NCBI GenBank assembly: GCA_944470555.2
Contig: OX104130.1
Coordinates: 45,479,491 to 45,543,490, forward strand
Length of the DNA stretch: 64,000 bases
Reading direction: 5' to 3'
From: Heterobilharzia americana
Taxonomy: Eukaryota; Platyhelminthes; Trematoda; Strigeidida; Schistosomatidae
In this document: piece after piece, positions 46,936 through 59,250 of the stretch
Position numbering within the stretch: the stretch's first letter is position 1
How the letters are laid out: every line of letters begins with the position of its first letter
Notes under the pieces: model-generated
Database searches by the model: none
Seen by the model: the letters and a program-made list of their open reading frames with translations, nothing else
Told to the model about the DNA's origin: nothing
Program-made: the position numbers and the translations under genes

Positions 46936-49900
46936 AGAAATTTCACGTGAATTGATATCACCTCATCACAAAGTAGTCAAGTGCAAGAATAAGTGTAGAA
47001 GATCAGAAGCATCTGTGGCAAACCGGAACGTGAAAAGCAACACGGGTCATTTATGGGAGAGAGTGACATGCGCTATGACGTACCTATCAGTTGCCACTCT
47101 AATCACGGTTATAAATGGAGGGTTAGAAAACTACGGCCTTTCATACCCTGTCGTCAAAAATTTAGCTTCAGCAAACAGTCCCTGGGTTCCCTGAACACAG
47201 TGCCAGCAGCCGACCAAACTGTGCTTTGTGTTTCATGAAAATAAGTTTGTAGGTTTGGTTGCACATGAATATATAGCACGGACTTATGAGAATTGAAAGT
47301 GCTGGGAAAGTGTGCGAGCACGAAAGGCAGCAGGTACATCAGCTCGGAGGTTGCTTAGCATGTTCTGCTGAATCGCAAGGGGAAACCATGAACTCATTGC
47401 AGTTATTAGATGCGGGGTCAAGAAAGAACACCACCTAGCAATTAAGCAGACGTCACATATTTGTCATATCGTGCCAGTATGCTGATACACATGAAGTAGC
47501 TGATGAGGGGGTCGCGGGAGAGAAACACAACCCAACACGACCACGCCCTCAGTGGTATGGAAACCTGACTACGTATCTTCAGCTTCATAAGTCCGTTAAA
47601 AATTTTAAGTTCAACATCAATGTTTTCGGAGATAATTTGTCATCACACTTGATGGTGTTAGACAACCGGAAGCTCATTCATCTGAAGCCTTTTCTGAAAC
47701 TGTATAAAATCTTTCATGTACGTCCGTTTTCAGCAATTTGCAGGTCAGAGGTAGGGGACGTGTGTGTGCGGAGGATATCTGCACAATTGAGATGGCTAGA
47801 TCGACAAATGTATGAAAGCGAAAAGCCTATGATAAATTGAAGAATGACTGTCTTTCAAAGTGATAGTAATTTAAAAAGGAGACATAAGTCAATTAGTACA
47901 CTAGCCAGTAACATCTGATATTTCTACACTTGTGATGGTATTCATTACTGGAGGGAGCCAATATAGTCTGGAAAAAAGGAGGGCTATTCGATCCTCGAGC
48001 AAGCTGATTGGTCCTCGTCTGAAGTAGGTCTGTATGGTAGAAGCAGGATAGTGAGACTTTTTACTTGATTGCTTCACAGTAGTACACTTTAATAATAGTG
48101 CACATTTTAATCCGGATACAAAACAACGTGGTTTTAGTGTCGTGGTTTGTTTCCGGTTGGCCTCTGTAAGCACCGGAATCCCCTTCCTAGAGAAGTCGTC
48201 GTAGCCCCTTTTCCTCATGCTTTCAAAAAGAGGTTAGAGTCATGTAGTACAGATAGGTCGTACTCAAGAACCTTCTCGTTGTCGTACAGATCGTGCTCAC
48301 CCAGCCAGCATTTACAGTGAGTGCACAGTAAGTTTTGGGCAGGAGCCCTCGAAAGTCATGGAGGTGCACCTAGAGGTGAGCAATATCTTCTATATAAAAT
48401 CTAGTGGTTTCCTCCAGAACTGTAGAAGGTTCTGAGCTGTGTTCCACGTTGTTCCCGACATTGTCAACAGTCCCTAATCTCCTAAAGCCTTGGTAGTGCG
48501 GCCAAAGATTATGAGAAATCACTTTGCCTCAGTTTAATAGGCTGTGTTCTGGAATGCTATATGATGCAGCGTCCTTCCAATGTGGCAGTGCTTTTGCACG
48601 CTTAAAAGTCCCTACGATGCATTTCTAACAGAACATTTAGGGTACTCCCCGCATCTCTTAAGTGCGTCTGAAGTATGTTGACTGTAATGCTCAAAGTGGA
48701 CCCAAACTTGCTAGTAAGTAACAAGTATCACTGGTATTAGTATCAGAGGAGAACCGGACGGGGATGAATGGTAGTGATCTCAAGCCAATGACTTGACGAA
48801 TGGCCTGAAAAAATTAATCATCCACCGAGTGACCAACTAAATAGGCAACGGTAAAGATGGTATCTCTTTGATGAAAGGCTGTTGTAAAGTGATAAAAGTA
48901 CAGGGGAAAACGAATATTCGCACAGTATATTTTTCTTACGAATACCGAAGTTTCCAAATTTTTGATTGGGATATCAGTAGTAACTAGAATTAATAGCCAT
49001 ACTAGTACTGATTAAGGTGACCCACGTATCTGTTGTGTTCTGTTCTCGAGAGGATCTCAGAAACCTTCAGTGGAGTTCCAACAGTTTTATGAAATTGAAT
49101 TTATTTATTCTGCATTGTCATTGTCGTGTTAAGGTCTGCGAAGATAAATGAGCGTATATGGGTACCGTCCACTGCTGGTGATATGACTGGTGAACGCCTA
49201 CTGAGTCTGACTGGTTGTTCACGGTCATTTGGCTAGCTGCTGGCCTACGGTCACCATTTTTTATCTTTGCGTTGACCTTAAAAGTGGTGACAACTTTTCT
49301 TTATGCTTTCAGGTCAGTTGCATTCAAGCAAGATGTGTGGCTTCGTGGAAAGGAAGATTTTGCGATAAGAGACATAGGATCCAAGTTATCTTGTTTTGTT
49401 GCTGCTAGGAGGCGGTGTTAGGTTTAAATGATCCCCAGATATCTCGAACTTTTTCGGCACTCAGGAATCTGTTTAAGCTCCAATCGACACACACACACAA
49501 CCTGTCACTATAGTTTGTTCTTTTGTCTTAAACTGAGTTTGCCTTCGTTCGAACCACCACCTTTTGTCGCTAGTAGTTATAAATGTTTGCTTCCCCTGAT
49601 TGAAACGCTGAAGGGTTTTGCCGTTTCTCTTGGAATTACAAAATGAGGAATGGGCATTTATCAAAATCCTGCATAAATAATGTATATATGCCTGGAATTT
49701 GTCAACAGAAGTGAGGTATGGAGTATCAAGTACCGATCCTCTTGCCAACCTCTAGATAAGTACGAGACCACTGCTAATTTTTCACTGTGAAAGAAGTCAC
49801 TGGAACGTTTGAATTCCCGGTTACGTGGGCTTTCTGACTGATCTTCGACCTCATAATCGGTCGAAAGGGCGACACTTTTCAAAACGTTTGGTGGCTAAGA

Positions 49901-51049
49901 TGTGGGCTAACATGAGAGCATAGTATTAAAATCAGAGTTCAGCTGATGAGACAGAAAAGTCAGGCATATGTCAACAGCCTGTATTGTGGAAACGCTCTCT
50001 TTTGTGGCTCGCTTTCCCGCTCTTCGGCGATTATATCGACAGAAACAGTATTATAACTTATACACAACCGAAGCTGGCTAGTGTATTCCAGACGTTTTCC
50101 AAGATACTGTAGGTGTTGATGTGTCAGCTAATTGAAATGCATTCAGGTCAGCTGTCCATCTTTTAAGGGATAGCCTCAGTAGGTTATTTGCACAAACGAA
50201 GTTTCGTAAGCTTCTCACGAGAACATTTCTGTGAATCTTTTGAATGCTTCACTTGTAAGTTACTCTGTATATCTGCGCCTCACTTTTAATAAGTGCATTT
50301 CATGCCTTGTGGAGCTATGGCTTATTGGTTTGGGGAGATGACTACGTCACGGATTTGAGCCCCACTCAACCTGTCGAGGTTTAGGCAGTTAGGTTGTATC
50401 AGTAGCCCTCACACAATAAGCGTGGCTGATTGCCTACTGCACGGATGTGCACAAGGCTGCTGAGTGCATTTCGATTTCATGCCGTTTTAAACCCGCTATG
50501 TATCTGGTTTGTTTGGTTTTGTGAAATCATTTATGCTTTTGTTGATTCTTGTGGCTATTCTTTAAATCATCCTAAATTGTAGCCGTCGCTTATTGACCTA
50601 GATATTCAGTGTTCAAGCGATGGCTCATAGGTTAGAATTTTGTGACACCTAGTTATTATTTGTTAATAACAATTGCATTTCCAGCTCCAAAACATTGTCA
50701 AACTGAACGTCGGCAAAACATTTTCTTAAAGCTGTGGCATGCATGCCGTAGTCACTTATCTTCTGCCTATTTGTAATGAGGTGGTTGTCTTAAGGACGCG
50801 GAGTTATTAGAAGTAAGGTTAAGTGTTAAGATGAATTAACTTCAAAGATTTTCCTGAGTCCCGTTTTCCATGTTTCCCCTGTTAACCTCGTCTCAAGTTT
50901 TCATCCCACGCCAGCCGTGTGTTCCGCGTACTACTTCGTGTCAAAGAAATTGATGTCGCCCCACAGCTCTGCGAAAATATTGGCTGGGCAATCACTGATG
51001 ACTACAGGTCTACAAAAATTCATGTGTGCACCTAGACAGACATATCTGA
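46936..51049 (-). repeat. right arm of giant inverted repeat (4.1 kb)
   Basis: Reverse complement of 40134-44248, one base shorter because of a homopolymer difference (near 49256-49261). Its inner edge is at gaaatttcacgtgaattgat and its outer edge at gacagacatatctga. Beyond the outer edge the two flanks are unrelated: RTE on the left, an unidentified AT-rich stretch on the right. Confidence 0.97.
50306..50478 (+). repeat. SINE-like repeat, copy in right inverted-repeat arm
   Basis: The same element as 40705-40877 on the opposite strand, with no difference seen between the two. It ends in tttcgatttcatg. Confidence 0.6.
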
Positions 51050-51660
51050 ATCAATACTCTATCAATTTCACCTAGGAATCCTAGCCCTCATTAATAGAAA
51101 TTTCGTTATCTTTTTTTACTTTGTTTTACATTCGGGGGCTTTTTTCTTCTACGGAGGTTATCTTTTCCCTCGAATTTTTACTCGATTGTGAGCTGTGGTT
51201 GCGAATATCTGCAGTTTCCAATAAGGTTTTTTTGCATACTTGTGTAATCCTGAATTAATGCCCTATGATGCTGTACCCATCTTTCATTTTCCTTTCTCTT
51301 TCTTTTTGACTGTTGGTTACACTTGGGGTATTGTAACTATTGCATGTAACATTGTCTGTGCTTCGATTTGTCGATTTGAGTATGGGTTAGACGTTGAGAC
51401 AATGGCTCTCTCAAGGTTACTTAATCTTCATCATCAACATATATCTGTTCTTGGCCACTTGACTGTGAAGTATAAAAACGCATTCAGAGGTTTCCGATAC
51501 CTAAAGAGGGACTAGAAATCCCAAAACACCCGCACAGATGACTATCTATTGTTATCTTCGGCCTCAGACTAATTTTCATCACTATGGTGTCCACCTTCAT
51601 CTTCGTCCACCTTAGCTTACCTCTTAACAGTTGGGTTTAGACACTCCCTCAAGTAAGTTT
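51050..51660. other. no recognisable feature
   Basis: T-rich stretch right of the inverted repeat with a 91-codon plus frame (51240-51515) of hydrophobic composition (FHFPFSFFLTVGYTWGIVTI). No family recognised. Confidence 0.4.
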
Positions 51661-52625
51661 TGTAGTCAGTACAAAGAACTCACCCAGCTGTTTTATGTAT
51701 TAGGACTGGGTGTGAGACGGTATCAAAAGCTTAGGCGATGTCCAGAAAAATTGCGTCCACCGGGACCTTGAGATCCCAGTATGCTGTCCTGTGATCATGT
51801 GCCGTCAGAAGGTTGGAGACACAGGACCTACCCTTCCGTAAGCCATGTTGAGCGTCACTGAGTGCCTGTTTTCGTCTAGATATTCCCTGATATGGTCCTA
51901 CATCACACTTTCCAAAACATTTGATATTACTGGTGGGAGGGCTATCCGTCTGTAGCAGTTGGGATTCTGCCTGTCTCCTCCTTCAAAGACGGGAGGAAGG
52001 ATAGCCCGTTTCCACTCTTGCGGGAGCTTTTGTTCATCCAAGGAGTGTTGGAAGAGACTACAGGGTGGGCCACTTTGGGTACTTGTACATTCTTTCAACA
52101 TAGATGGGAGGACATCGTCGCACCCTGGGGATTTTCCTGCTCCTAGCCTTGATGGCCTACCGAGAACAACAGCGCAAGTTATCTGTATTTCGTGTAACTC
52201 CACAGCATCGGGTAACGTTGGGGGCTGCTAGCGCAGTTGGCATGCGCACTTTCTTGATGGAATGTTGAGCTGTGTGTCGAATGTGGTGCTCAGCATTTCA
52301 GCAATCTCCTGTCCAGAGAGGTTTTCTCCTTTCGGACCTTTCATGACGTATACTCCTTGGCTTGTCGATTTTCTTTTTGCCATGAATCGGCAAAGGTTTT
52401 TGGGGTTTACCTCAAGACTCTTGGCGAGGTTGGACTGGAACGACCTCCTGTCGTGTATGCGCCGTGGTCGTCCTATTCTCTGGAGAGTCTCCATGTATGC
52501 CACGCCTTTCTCTTGGCTTTTAGAAAGTACTCAGTGCCCCGTTTTAGACATGAGATTCACTTTCTGGTTTTTGTTACCGCCGAAGGGACGTTTTGCGAGA
52601 TGGTATCTTTTACTGGTTCCCAGTA
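51660..52625 (-). mobile_element. CR1-like LINE polymerase fragment, minus
   Basis: The minus strand reads, in element order: a pre-polymerase helix (LAKSLEVNPKNLCRFMAKRK), KSPGCDDVLPSML, LPQEWKRAILPPVFEGGDRQ, then further left KGRSCVSNLLTAHDH and VDAIFLDIA followed by AFDT. These are the N-terminal reverse transcriptase boxes of CR1/jockey-type LINEs. Several stops and shifts; both ends truncated. Confidence 0.8.
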
Positions 52626-52629
52626 AATA

Positions 52630-54165
52630 AATTAATAAATAAATGTTTTATTCTCGCGTTAAAAAAAGTTTACCACAAGAGAAGCCAGTTTACAGGCTTC
52701 ACGTTGATACATCTCAAAATACCTACAAGACTTGAGCCCAGAGTGGTACTGACGGAATGTCAATAAACTCAAATAAAAACTGCTGAAGGTCCTGCTAGAT
52801 ATGAGATGAACAAGGAAATATTACTTTACAGCATACGTCGAGTGTTGAAGTTTAGATAATAGTAAATATTGTCTCCATTTAACAGGTTTAACGTGAGGTA
52901 TACCAGTTCACAAGCACCGTCAAATTCATAATTTTTGAAAATATCTCACATTAAATAATTTACATATCAAGCATCATTGTGCATAATCTTATTAAAATTT
53001 ACTGAAACTCATGAGACGGATTTGGATTCCTATCTCCCATCACATAGATGGTTTCATTATCAATATCTAAAGCGCGCAGTGTTCAAAGTCTGCGTTGTAA
53101 CCAACCGACGTTGTTGGTCCATTCGCATAGTTTGCTGATTAGTAATATAACAGTTTATTACTCAGAATGATCTTCAGTTTTTAGTTTGCTAACCACAAAG
53201 GACCCATTTATACAATCTGGAGTATCAATAAAGTATCCACAGTTGTATAACCAGCATGTATGGCTATATCAGTGCATATCCAGGACACCATGTTACTTTT
53301 AAGAGTAATATAGGTTAATTTTGCCGAGAATACTTGTTGTATTAGATGAAAATAGATGTTGAAATAGTCAACAGTCCGAGTGGCAGTATTTACACATAGA
53401 CTTCAGATATCCTTTATATTAGCGTAGGCGGCATCATTCGCGAAGTGTATCTGATGCAAAGTAGGCTTCATATGAAAAGATCTCTTGGTACAGAGTACTA
53501 GAAAATGCTTAGTGTGGAGCCATTGCAGGTAAGTGACGTCCTGAGACAATATGTAAATTGGTCCCTGGTTTAATCATCTGTTCAGAATGTCTCTGCTACT
53601 AATACTGTTGGGATTGATCAGACGGTTCGTCGCAGGAAGAATCATGACCAGTAGGTGAGTTAATCTTGATGATAGTCCGGAGTTTGCGAAAGAGTGGGAG
53701 CGTTCCAGCAATTACTGGCGTCAGTGAGCAGGTGTTATTCTCATAAAGTAATTATGTCCAGACTGAATTACAACATCAAATGTTGACTTGCAGCTGTTTA
53801 TGCAAATGGGGAAGGAAAGAAGAGGCACGGGCAGGTGTGGAACTGGAGATTACTACGCTATCAAGTTTGGCTCGATAAGGAACACCAATCCACTGGCCAT
53901 GAGATATATTTTACTGCGAATACGGCAATCTGAGCTATAACAGTTGGTCGAGACAGCTAGACCTACCACACAGTTGTCCGTTTGGAGTGCAATGGTGGTA
54001 ATGAAGTAAGCAGTGGTACTTTCTGCAACAAGATTGCTGCCAAAAAGTTGAATGAGGAGTTTCAGGCTCCTAGTGGATAGTCATAAACTTGGATTTTGTC
54101 GAGATTGGTGGAGACGAGCGAAACACGTCACCATCAAGGAGCGCGCGCGAAACGCAGGCACCAAT
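52630..54165. other. no recognisable feature
   Basis: AT-rich at first and more mixed from 53.5 kb. No long frame and no motif seen. Confidence 0.4.
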
Positions 54166-54167
54166 GA

Positions 54168-54518
54168 CTAATTATCGTCATCCGAAGCCAAAATACCACG
54201 GACACTATTTTGAAGGAATGTCTGGCCGATCTGGGCAACTGCCAGAATAGACATTAGGCATTTCCTACTGAACACCTCCCATTGTGTGCAGTAATTGTCA
54301 ATACATATTGTTAAATTTGTGCCAGGAACACTTAGATATAATTCACATGTGCTGAGGATAATGGTTTCGCTGACGGCACCCAGAAATGGAGTCCTTTTTC
54401 TGTAGATATCTCCATACTTCAGCACGTATACCGTGTCGGCGAGCAACTTTTTCACTCTTTTCATCGGTATTTTGCCATACACGTAAATTTGGGGAGTATT
54501 TTGTTTTGTCTTTCCCAT
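54168..54518 (-). CDS. unrecognised 116-codon frame
   Basis: A single open frame with protein-like composition (KLLADTVYVLKYGDIYRKRT, TNLTICIDNYCTQWEVF) and an acidic end. No neighbouring exon, promoter or family recognised. It may be an exon of an unknown gene, a repeat remnant or chance. Confidence 0.25.
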   Translation of the reverse strand: MGKTKQNTPQIYVYGKIPMKRVKKLLADTVYVLKYGDIYRKRTPFLGAVSETIILSTCELYLSVPGTNLTICIDNYCTQWEVFSRKCLMSILAVAQIGQTFLQNSVRGILASDDDN

Positions 54519-54649
54519 TAATAATGCGATTGTCGGAAGGCCTTGCAGCGATGATTGTCAGGAGCAGCTATATGACCTGAAAAGTGGATAAAACCTGTAT
54601 TTATTAATGATTTGGTTTGGCTCAAAAAAGTGAAGTTGGAAGAGACACA

Positions 54650-55100
54650 AAAATGAAATAAACCTTGAAGTCTACCGGACGGCGGGATTTGGACTATGAC
54701 CTGCAACATGAGAAGTGCATGTTACATCCTTTGTGTTTTCCTTGTGCCTTTGGATTTTGGCAATCTGGCTACGATATAGTTACAACTTTCGCATGTAAAC
54801 GTTGTCCGCTAACTCTTGCTATCATCTTCTTTGCAACCACTGGTTGCATATCTCTGGTTTTCATCAACACGTAGGCTTTGGACTGGACCTCAGTGTACTT
54901 CGCTGTTAGACGAGAAGTTGTAGCATTTCATGGCTTTGTGTACCACTTTGCTGTCGAAGCTGAGGTTGAAAGAAAACTAACAACTTTAATCTTTGTTGCA
55001 GCGAAGCTTCTAATCTTGCCACTTTATTGTCAGACAACAAATTTTGTTGCTCGATGTCTGTATCTTGTAGCCTTAACAAGAGTAACGCCGTCATTGCCGT
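54650..55100. other. probable CR1-like 5' flank
   Basis: Lies just upstream of an ORF1-like remnant in the same orientation. Short hydrophobic frames (54665-54874, 54878-55102) without motifs. Assignment is by position only. Confidence 0.3.
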
Positions 55101-55745
55101 AAACAGACCAATTCATAAAGCTGAGATCAAAAGTTTCGAATCCATCACTAGGGTCTAAAAATAAATTATTTACTAACGGTCCCTCTGTCGATCTGCCGGA
55201 CGTCATTATTGACGTATATAATGGTGTTATTGGAAACAATCGTAACATCGTGGACAGCAGTAATGACATTGCTGATCTTCAGCGCAAAGTAGATTGTCTC
55301 ACACCTCTGATTTGCCTACTGAACCCCATGACAAACTTATTAGTGGATAGTCCTGTCAAGTGTGAAACATCAGTGAACTTTGTAGCCACTGAAGCCAGAC
55401 AACGACTAGCTTCGTCACACAACCCCATATTCCTGAATGTCCCCGATAGTTTTCCAGTAAAATGTGTTAAAGGTGATCTCTTTTGAGCCCGTGGCTTGCA
55501 TGAATCTTCCTACACAACCCAGGGTCTTAGGAAGAGGACCAGCAAGTATCCCTGTCCAATATTACTCTAGACCAGCTCACTCCGGTACGAAACGCTTCCG
55601 TTGTTCACAGAAATCTGCTAATCTCTCAAAATACTGTGTGAATGTAAGGGTGCTTCCAGATCCTGCCCCTTGTCAACAACACGCAAGTGGTTCAAAACCT
55701 TACGAAGTCCGTTTGGGACTTCGTCCGAACCAACGGCCACCCTAA
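55100..55745 (+). mobile_element. CR1-like LINE ORF1 remnant
   Basis: Plus frame 55250-55486 (SSNDIADLQRKVDCL; ETSVNFVATEARQR; FLNVPDSFP) followed one frame over by 55464-55745 (Pro/Arg-rich, HSGTKRFRCSQKS). A short coiled-coil-like start followed by basic sequence, lying before an endonuclease in the same direction, fits ORF1 of CR1-type elements. It has a frameshift near 55,480. Confidence 0.45.
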
Positions 55746-55949
55746 GCATGCTGGCGCCTGGGAGTCAGCTCATCACACCAAACAACATTGTGGGTGTAAA
55801 TCAAAAAAGCTGACCGGACGTATTGTTTCAAGCACATCGTTACTACCGTTTCACCGTCCAATATAGTAGTAACCACCAAAAACTGAAGGTCAGATCTCTG
55901 TTAGTTATGTAGATGCAATTAGGCTGATAAGCCTTTACCCCACTCGGGC

Positions 55950-56440
55950 CTCTCACATATGTTGATGGCCTCTTGATGCATTGACAGCGCACAGCCACAC
56001 AGTGCTATGTTTTGGAGATCTAAACGCAAAAGTCCAAGTTAGGGCATACCGCCAAACCCAATGGCACAAAAACGACCTATTCATCTTCGAAATGACCACT
56101 TTCACTCTCTAAAACCCTGTGGTTATTACACCATTCAAACAGCGATCCCGTTACCTTACGTAGACACATTCACGACGTACATCGGTGTGACACCAGGCCC
56201 TACGGCACCTTCATTAACCAACAGAAAGGTGGGATTCATACTACAAGGTGGCGAAAAGAAAGGGTACATGCGCGAGAATGTTCAGAGCACAGATGCCACC
56301 AGCAGTCCAGGGAACAAGGGCTGCAGGAAAAACAACAGGTTTCTCTCATCACAACCATCTAGGCCATATTCAGCTGCAACGTGTGCTCGCCCCAGTACTT
56401 CGATATCACCTCCTAATTAGAGACCTACTGCTCAAATGAA
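55950..56440 (+). mobile_element. fragment of another LINE (endonuclease box)
   Basis: Near 56,005 the plus strand reads TVLCFGDLNAKVQV, the GDLNAxVG box of AP endonucleases, followed by shifted frames (RKGTCARMFRAQMPPAVQG). It sits between the CR1 ORF1 and ORF2 remnants and looks like an insertion. Low information beyond the box. Confidence 0.5.
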
Positions 56441-56799
56441 GCGTGTGATAATCGCTCCCCAAGGTAATGCACCCCACCCTTTCCCATACGGAAGTGAAAT
56501 CATGGATTTACACGGCTCACCTCCACAGACATCCATACTCTGGGCCCATGCTGGAAATCAAAATTTTCACAAACTTCAAAGATTATTAGCGCCTTTTGTT
56601 GTTCATACGATGACGCTGTCGAGCCAGCTGCTTTCATCTCTAACTCACGACCGCTACAGTGGTGAGGAAGACGTTGCGCAAACCTCCCATCACCCCGGCT
56701 CACATACAGTGGATCAACACCTGATACAATGAAGGATAATATCACCAGCAACCCACGAGCACCTTATTTCCTCATTGTGTCCTCGAAACAAGATTTTAC

Positions 56800-59250
56800 A
56801 CCGTGTTTCTCACCACTACAGTTCAACCCAACCTACGAGAACAGGGCTTCCGAAAACAGGTATGAGAACTGCTGTCTATCCAATTCTTCAACTTTCTGTC
56901 TGATTAACACCGGTTCCATATGCAAAAAATAAAGGAGATTACCATGTCGTCGATTATGTCTAATCCTTGCGTAATATTTATCACTGAAGCTTGGTGTACT
57001 TCAGACGCTCCTGATAGTGATGTCACTGCCTACAATTATGCTCTGTTTAGGAGAGATAGATATAGTGGTACAGGCAGTGGTTACGTCATTTATACCACGT
57101 CCGACAGTGCTGCGACAAACTGCAGTACTCCAGAACTTTATTTACACAGCGACTCCGTGTGGGTTGAGGCAAAGTTTCCAAATGGTATAACTATCCTCTT
57201 AGGATGCATGTACCACCCCTCGCTCTACTGTATATTATGATTATAGGAGTGTAGAAGTGTTTACTCGTGTAACAACACTACCCTAGGCCATGAAACTTAT
57301 ATGTGGAGACTTTGATATGCCTGATGTCAAGTGGCAGTCACTCGCTTCCCCTGAGGGGTTTGATTATTTCATCAAGTTTCTAGATTTTGGGGGACGGTGC
57401 CAACGTGTGACGCAACCGACTGGACACAGTAGCACGCTTGACCTCATGTTCACCAACGGGTAACCGTATTCCGCCCTTCAAGTCTATCAAGAATTCCTGG
57501 GGAGAAATCACAGAGTAGTGTTTGGTGACCTCCGACCATCTCCCAGAAATACGTTGGCTCCCAGGTCAAAAACAACCACAGTTAGACGATATAAAATACA
57601 ATCTAGGAGGAGATGCAGTTCATGTTGCGATGGTTGGACTGGGGTTCTTATTTCACCAGTACCTCAACCCATGAACTAAGCAACATCTACAGTTCCATGA
57701 ATGTAATTCACCACCATATTCCTTTGGCGGCATCAGTATTAATTAGGTAGCCGAAAGTGAATTTCATCCCTGAAAAAGTACGTATCAGCACGCGCAATTA
57801 ATTCCAGGAATTTCTATCGATCTAATGACTTTTATTTCTTGTCTCATTAAAAATCGCTGACGAGAGGGTCTAATCAAATGGGTTGCCGAAAGCAATCAAG
57901 CAAAAGACCAACAGCAGCGCACAAACACGCAATGTTTAATCCTTAGGGAGAATTCCAAAATCCTGCGAAATCTTATCTACAGTAATTCTCAGCGGTCTGA
58001 CCATTGATGAGGATTTTCTATACGATGACTCAAGTAAGATCTGTGGGCTGTTTAGTAATCATTATGCGTGCTACTTCACACATAAAGATAGTGTACTAAG
58101 CGTACAAATGCCCATTCCATCGCATTATTCGCTAAGTGATGTGTCCTTTACACAGAGAAAGTTAGCTGATGCAGTCGCTTCACTAAAGGACTCAAATAGT
58201 GCTGGACCCGATGGGTATCTTAAAAGAGAGGTGGTGAAGATATACCATTGATCCTTGCGAGGCTATTCTCAGTATCCTTTACCAAGGCATCTTGCCCTGA
58301 CCGCTGATAGCTGTTATGAATACTTCCCACACGTAAATCTGGCGCGACGTCAGATATTCAAATTGTTGTCCCATAAATATTACATCTCTAGTCTCTCTTT
58401 TCGTGGAAATGGTTGTGTAAAAAATTACTAATTGTGTGAATGCGCATCAGCCAATATCCCCGTATGGTATGATTTCTGGGGAAGTCAGCCATGCAGCGCT
58501 TGCCTACTGGATCATTTTGAAGAGGTTGCAAGCAGTTCACCAGAAGTTGTCCATGGCAGCGCCTCAGGTCCATCCCGCTTCATAACATATGTTAATAGAA
58601 TATGTGAGCGCCCAAAAGCAACCGAGGCATCCACACATGCGGAAGAAAGAAAAGCGGTATTCATATGACCTAGCAGTGACTTAACTTTGACTCTTGCCTC
58701 TATGGAAGAGGAACTAAGATATGTTAGCAAATGACGCAATACCTGGTGACTCAAATTTAACACAGAAAAACGTGGATGGATGTGAATAGGTGACCAAGCA
58801 CTCGAACTAAGCTTAATGGTAACTGGGCATTCACTTCCAAAACTGAAGTCTATACAAGACTAAGGGCTTCGATATTCTGACAACCTAGCCACTCCTGAGC
58901 ACGTATCCACACAGGTGTCGAAACCATACAAACTAGTGGGTTTCTTGTTACGGAAATTCTGTAGTACCGAATCCAGAGTTATCCTGTATAAAACATGTGT
59001 CTGACCGCTGTTTGAATATTGTTCATTTGTCTACAGCAGTATGCGGGCCACGGATAGGCTGAAAGTCGAAGGAGTGCAGAGAAAATTTATGACGAAAATA
59101 CGCAACACGAATAAGGACCTAAGATATGCCAACAGGTGCAGCATCCGATGACTTGATCCACCATGGAAGTGAAGGCTTAGGCTGAAAATAATACTGCTAT
59201 AAAAGCTCCTTAACAGCAAACTTATACAACATGGATTGAAGTGTGGTCAC
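56800..59250 (+). mobile_element. CR1-like LINE ORF2 remnant
   Basis: Boxes in order on the plus strand: FCLINTGSICKK, then IFITEAWCTS (endonuclease; 56.88-57.0 kb), ITILLGCMYHPS, KLICGDFDMPDVKWQS and STLDLMFTN (57.3-57.46 kb), AVASLKDSNSAGPDGYL (58.2 kb), SACLLDHFEEV and then, after an apparent deletion, GPSRFITYVNRI (58.5-58.6 kb), YKLVGFLL (58.93 kb) and PLFEYCSFVYS (59.01 kb). Order and spacing fit one copy decayed by stops, shifts and internal deletions. Confidence 0.78.

Noticed and set aside
40134..51049. Reading the inverted repeat as a missed-adapter hairpin read
   Set aside because: Such artefacts usually fold back with no unique spacer; here 2.7 kb of distinct sequence separates the arms, and the arms differ at two positions. 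It remains a possibility to exclude with reads, so it is kept only as a caveat.
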